DNA of 64,000 nucleotides from Epiperipatus broadwayi (taxonomy: Eukaryota; Onychophora; Udeonychophora; Euonychophora; Peripatidae). Of the stretch, positions 63,959 to 64,000 are shown one piece after another. Made by a program: the position numbers and the translations under genes. Below the pieces are notes generated by a model. The model saw only the letters and a list, made by a program, of their open reading frames with translations, searched no databases and was not told the origin of the DNA. Where the stretch lies: positions 9,939,950 to 10,003,949 of the forward strand of contig JAQFVV010006215.1 in assembly GCA_028023455.1 (NCBI GenBank). Direction: 5' to 3'. Positions within the stretch are counted from its first letter, which is position 1, and each line of letters starts with the position of its first letter.

Positions 63959-64000
63959 CTCAATGTCTCAACTTCTGCAAGATTTAAAAAATCTATTTCC

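Overview
The window looks like nuclear DNA of an invertebrate animal. It is very A+T rich, has spliced genes, one very long intron, many microsatellites, and fossils of non-LTR and LTR retroelements. I cannot fix the phylum from sequence alone. There are no bacterial-type operons, no CRISPR array and no rRNA. Most long open frames in the window are chance or repeat-derived.

Layout. Positions 1-4448 hold a young, minus-strand LTR retrotransposon with an intact gag-like gene and no pol. It sits inside ORF1 of a LINE (4449-5083). Positions 10059-25014 hold the one gene I recognise with confidence: a two-exon mitochondrial monothiol glutaredoxin (GLRX5 type, 140 aa). Its 14.5 kb intron contains a gag fossil, a decayed LINE (ORF1 with SGNH esterase motifs, ORF2 with endonuclease and reverse transcriptase) and a satellite of about 300 bp period. 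A 600 bp tandem repeat lies just downstream. From 30.6 to 42.4 kb two minus-strand pieces look like exons of an unrecognised gene, tail-to-tail with the glutaredoxin. At 43.0-46.6 kb is a decayed RTE-type LINE interrupted by three later insertions. At 58.7-59.9 kb two plus-strand pieces look like the last two exons of another unrecognised gene.

The most interesting content is a set of dispersed repeats, here called R1, R2 and R3, often arranged head-to-head. R1 (about 455 bp, tandem and palindromic at 55.2-57.0 kb) and R2 (32.8, 36.4 and 45.6-46.2 kb) each carry a short segment with the conserved core of a type I hammerhead ribozyme: CUGANGA, a stem II hairpin, GAAA, a tiny stem III and an NUH cleavage triplet, with a complementary stem I. 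R2 also carries tRNA-like box A and box B sequences downstream of that core. R3 (12.2, 39.3 and 50.4 kb) has a weaker version. Hammerheads are known in Penelope-like retroelements, in animal retrozymes and in the SINE-like Sm-alpha repeats of schistosomes, so these families probably belong to that world. The coexistence of several head-to-head families in one window deserves a real search. All ribozyme calls were made by hand folding and need covariance-model and cleavage tests.
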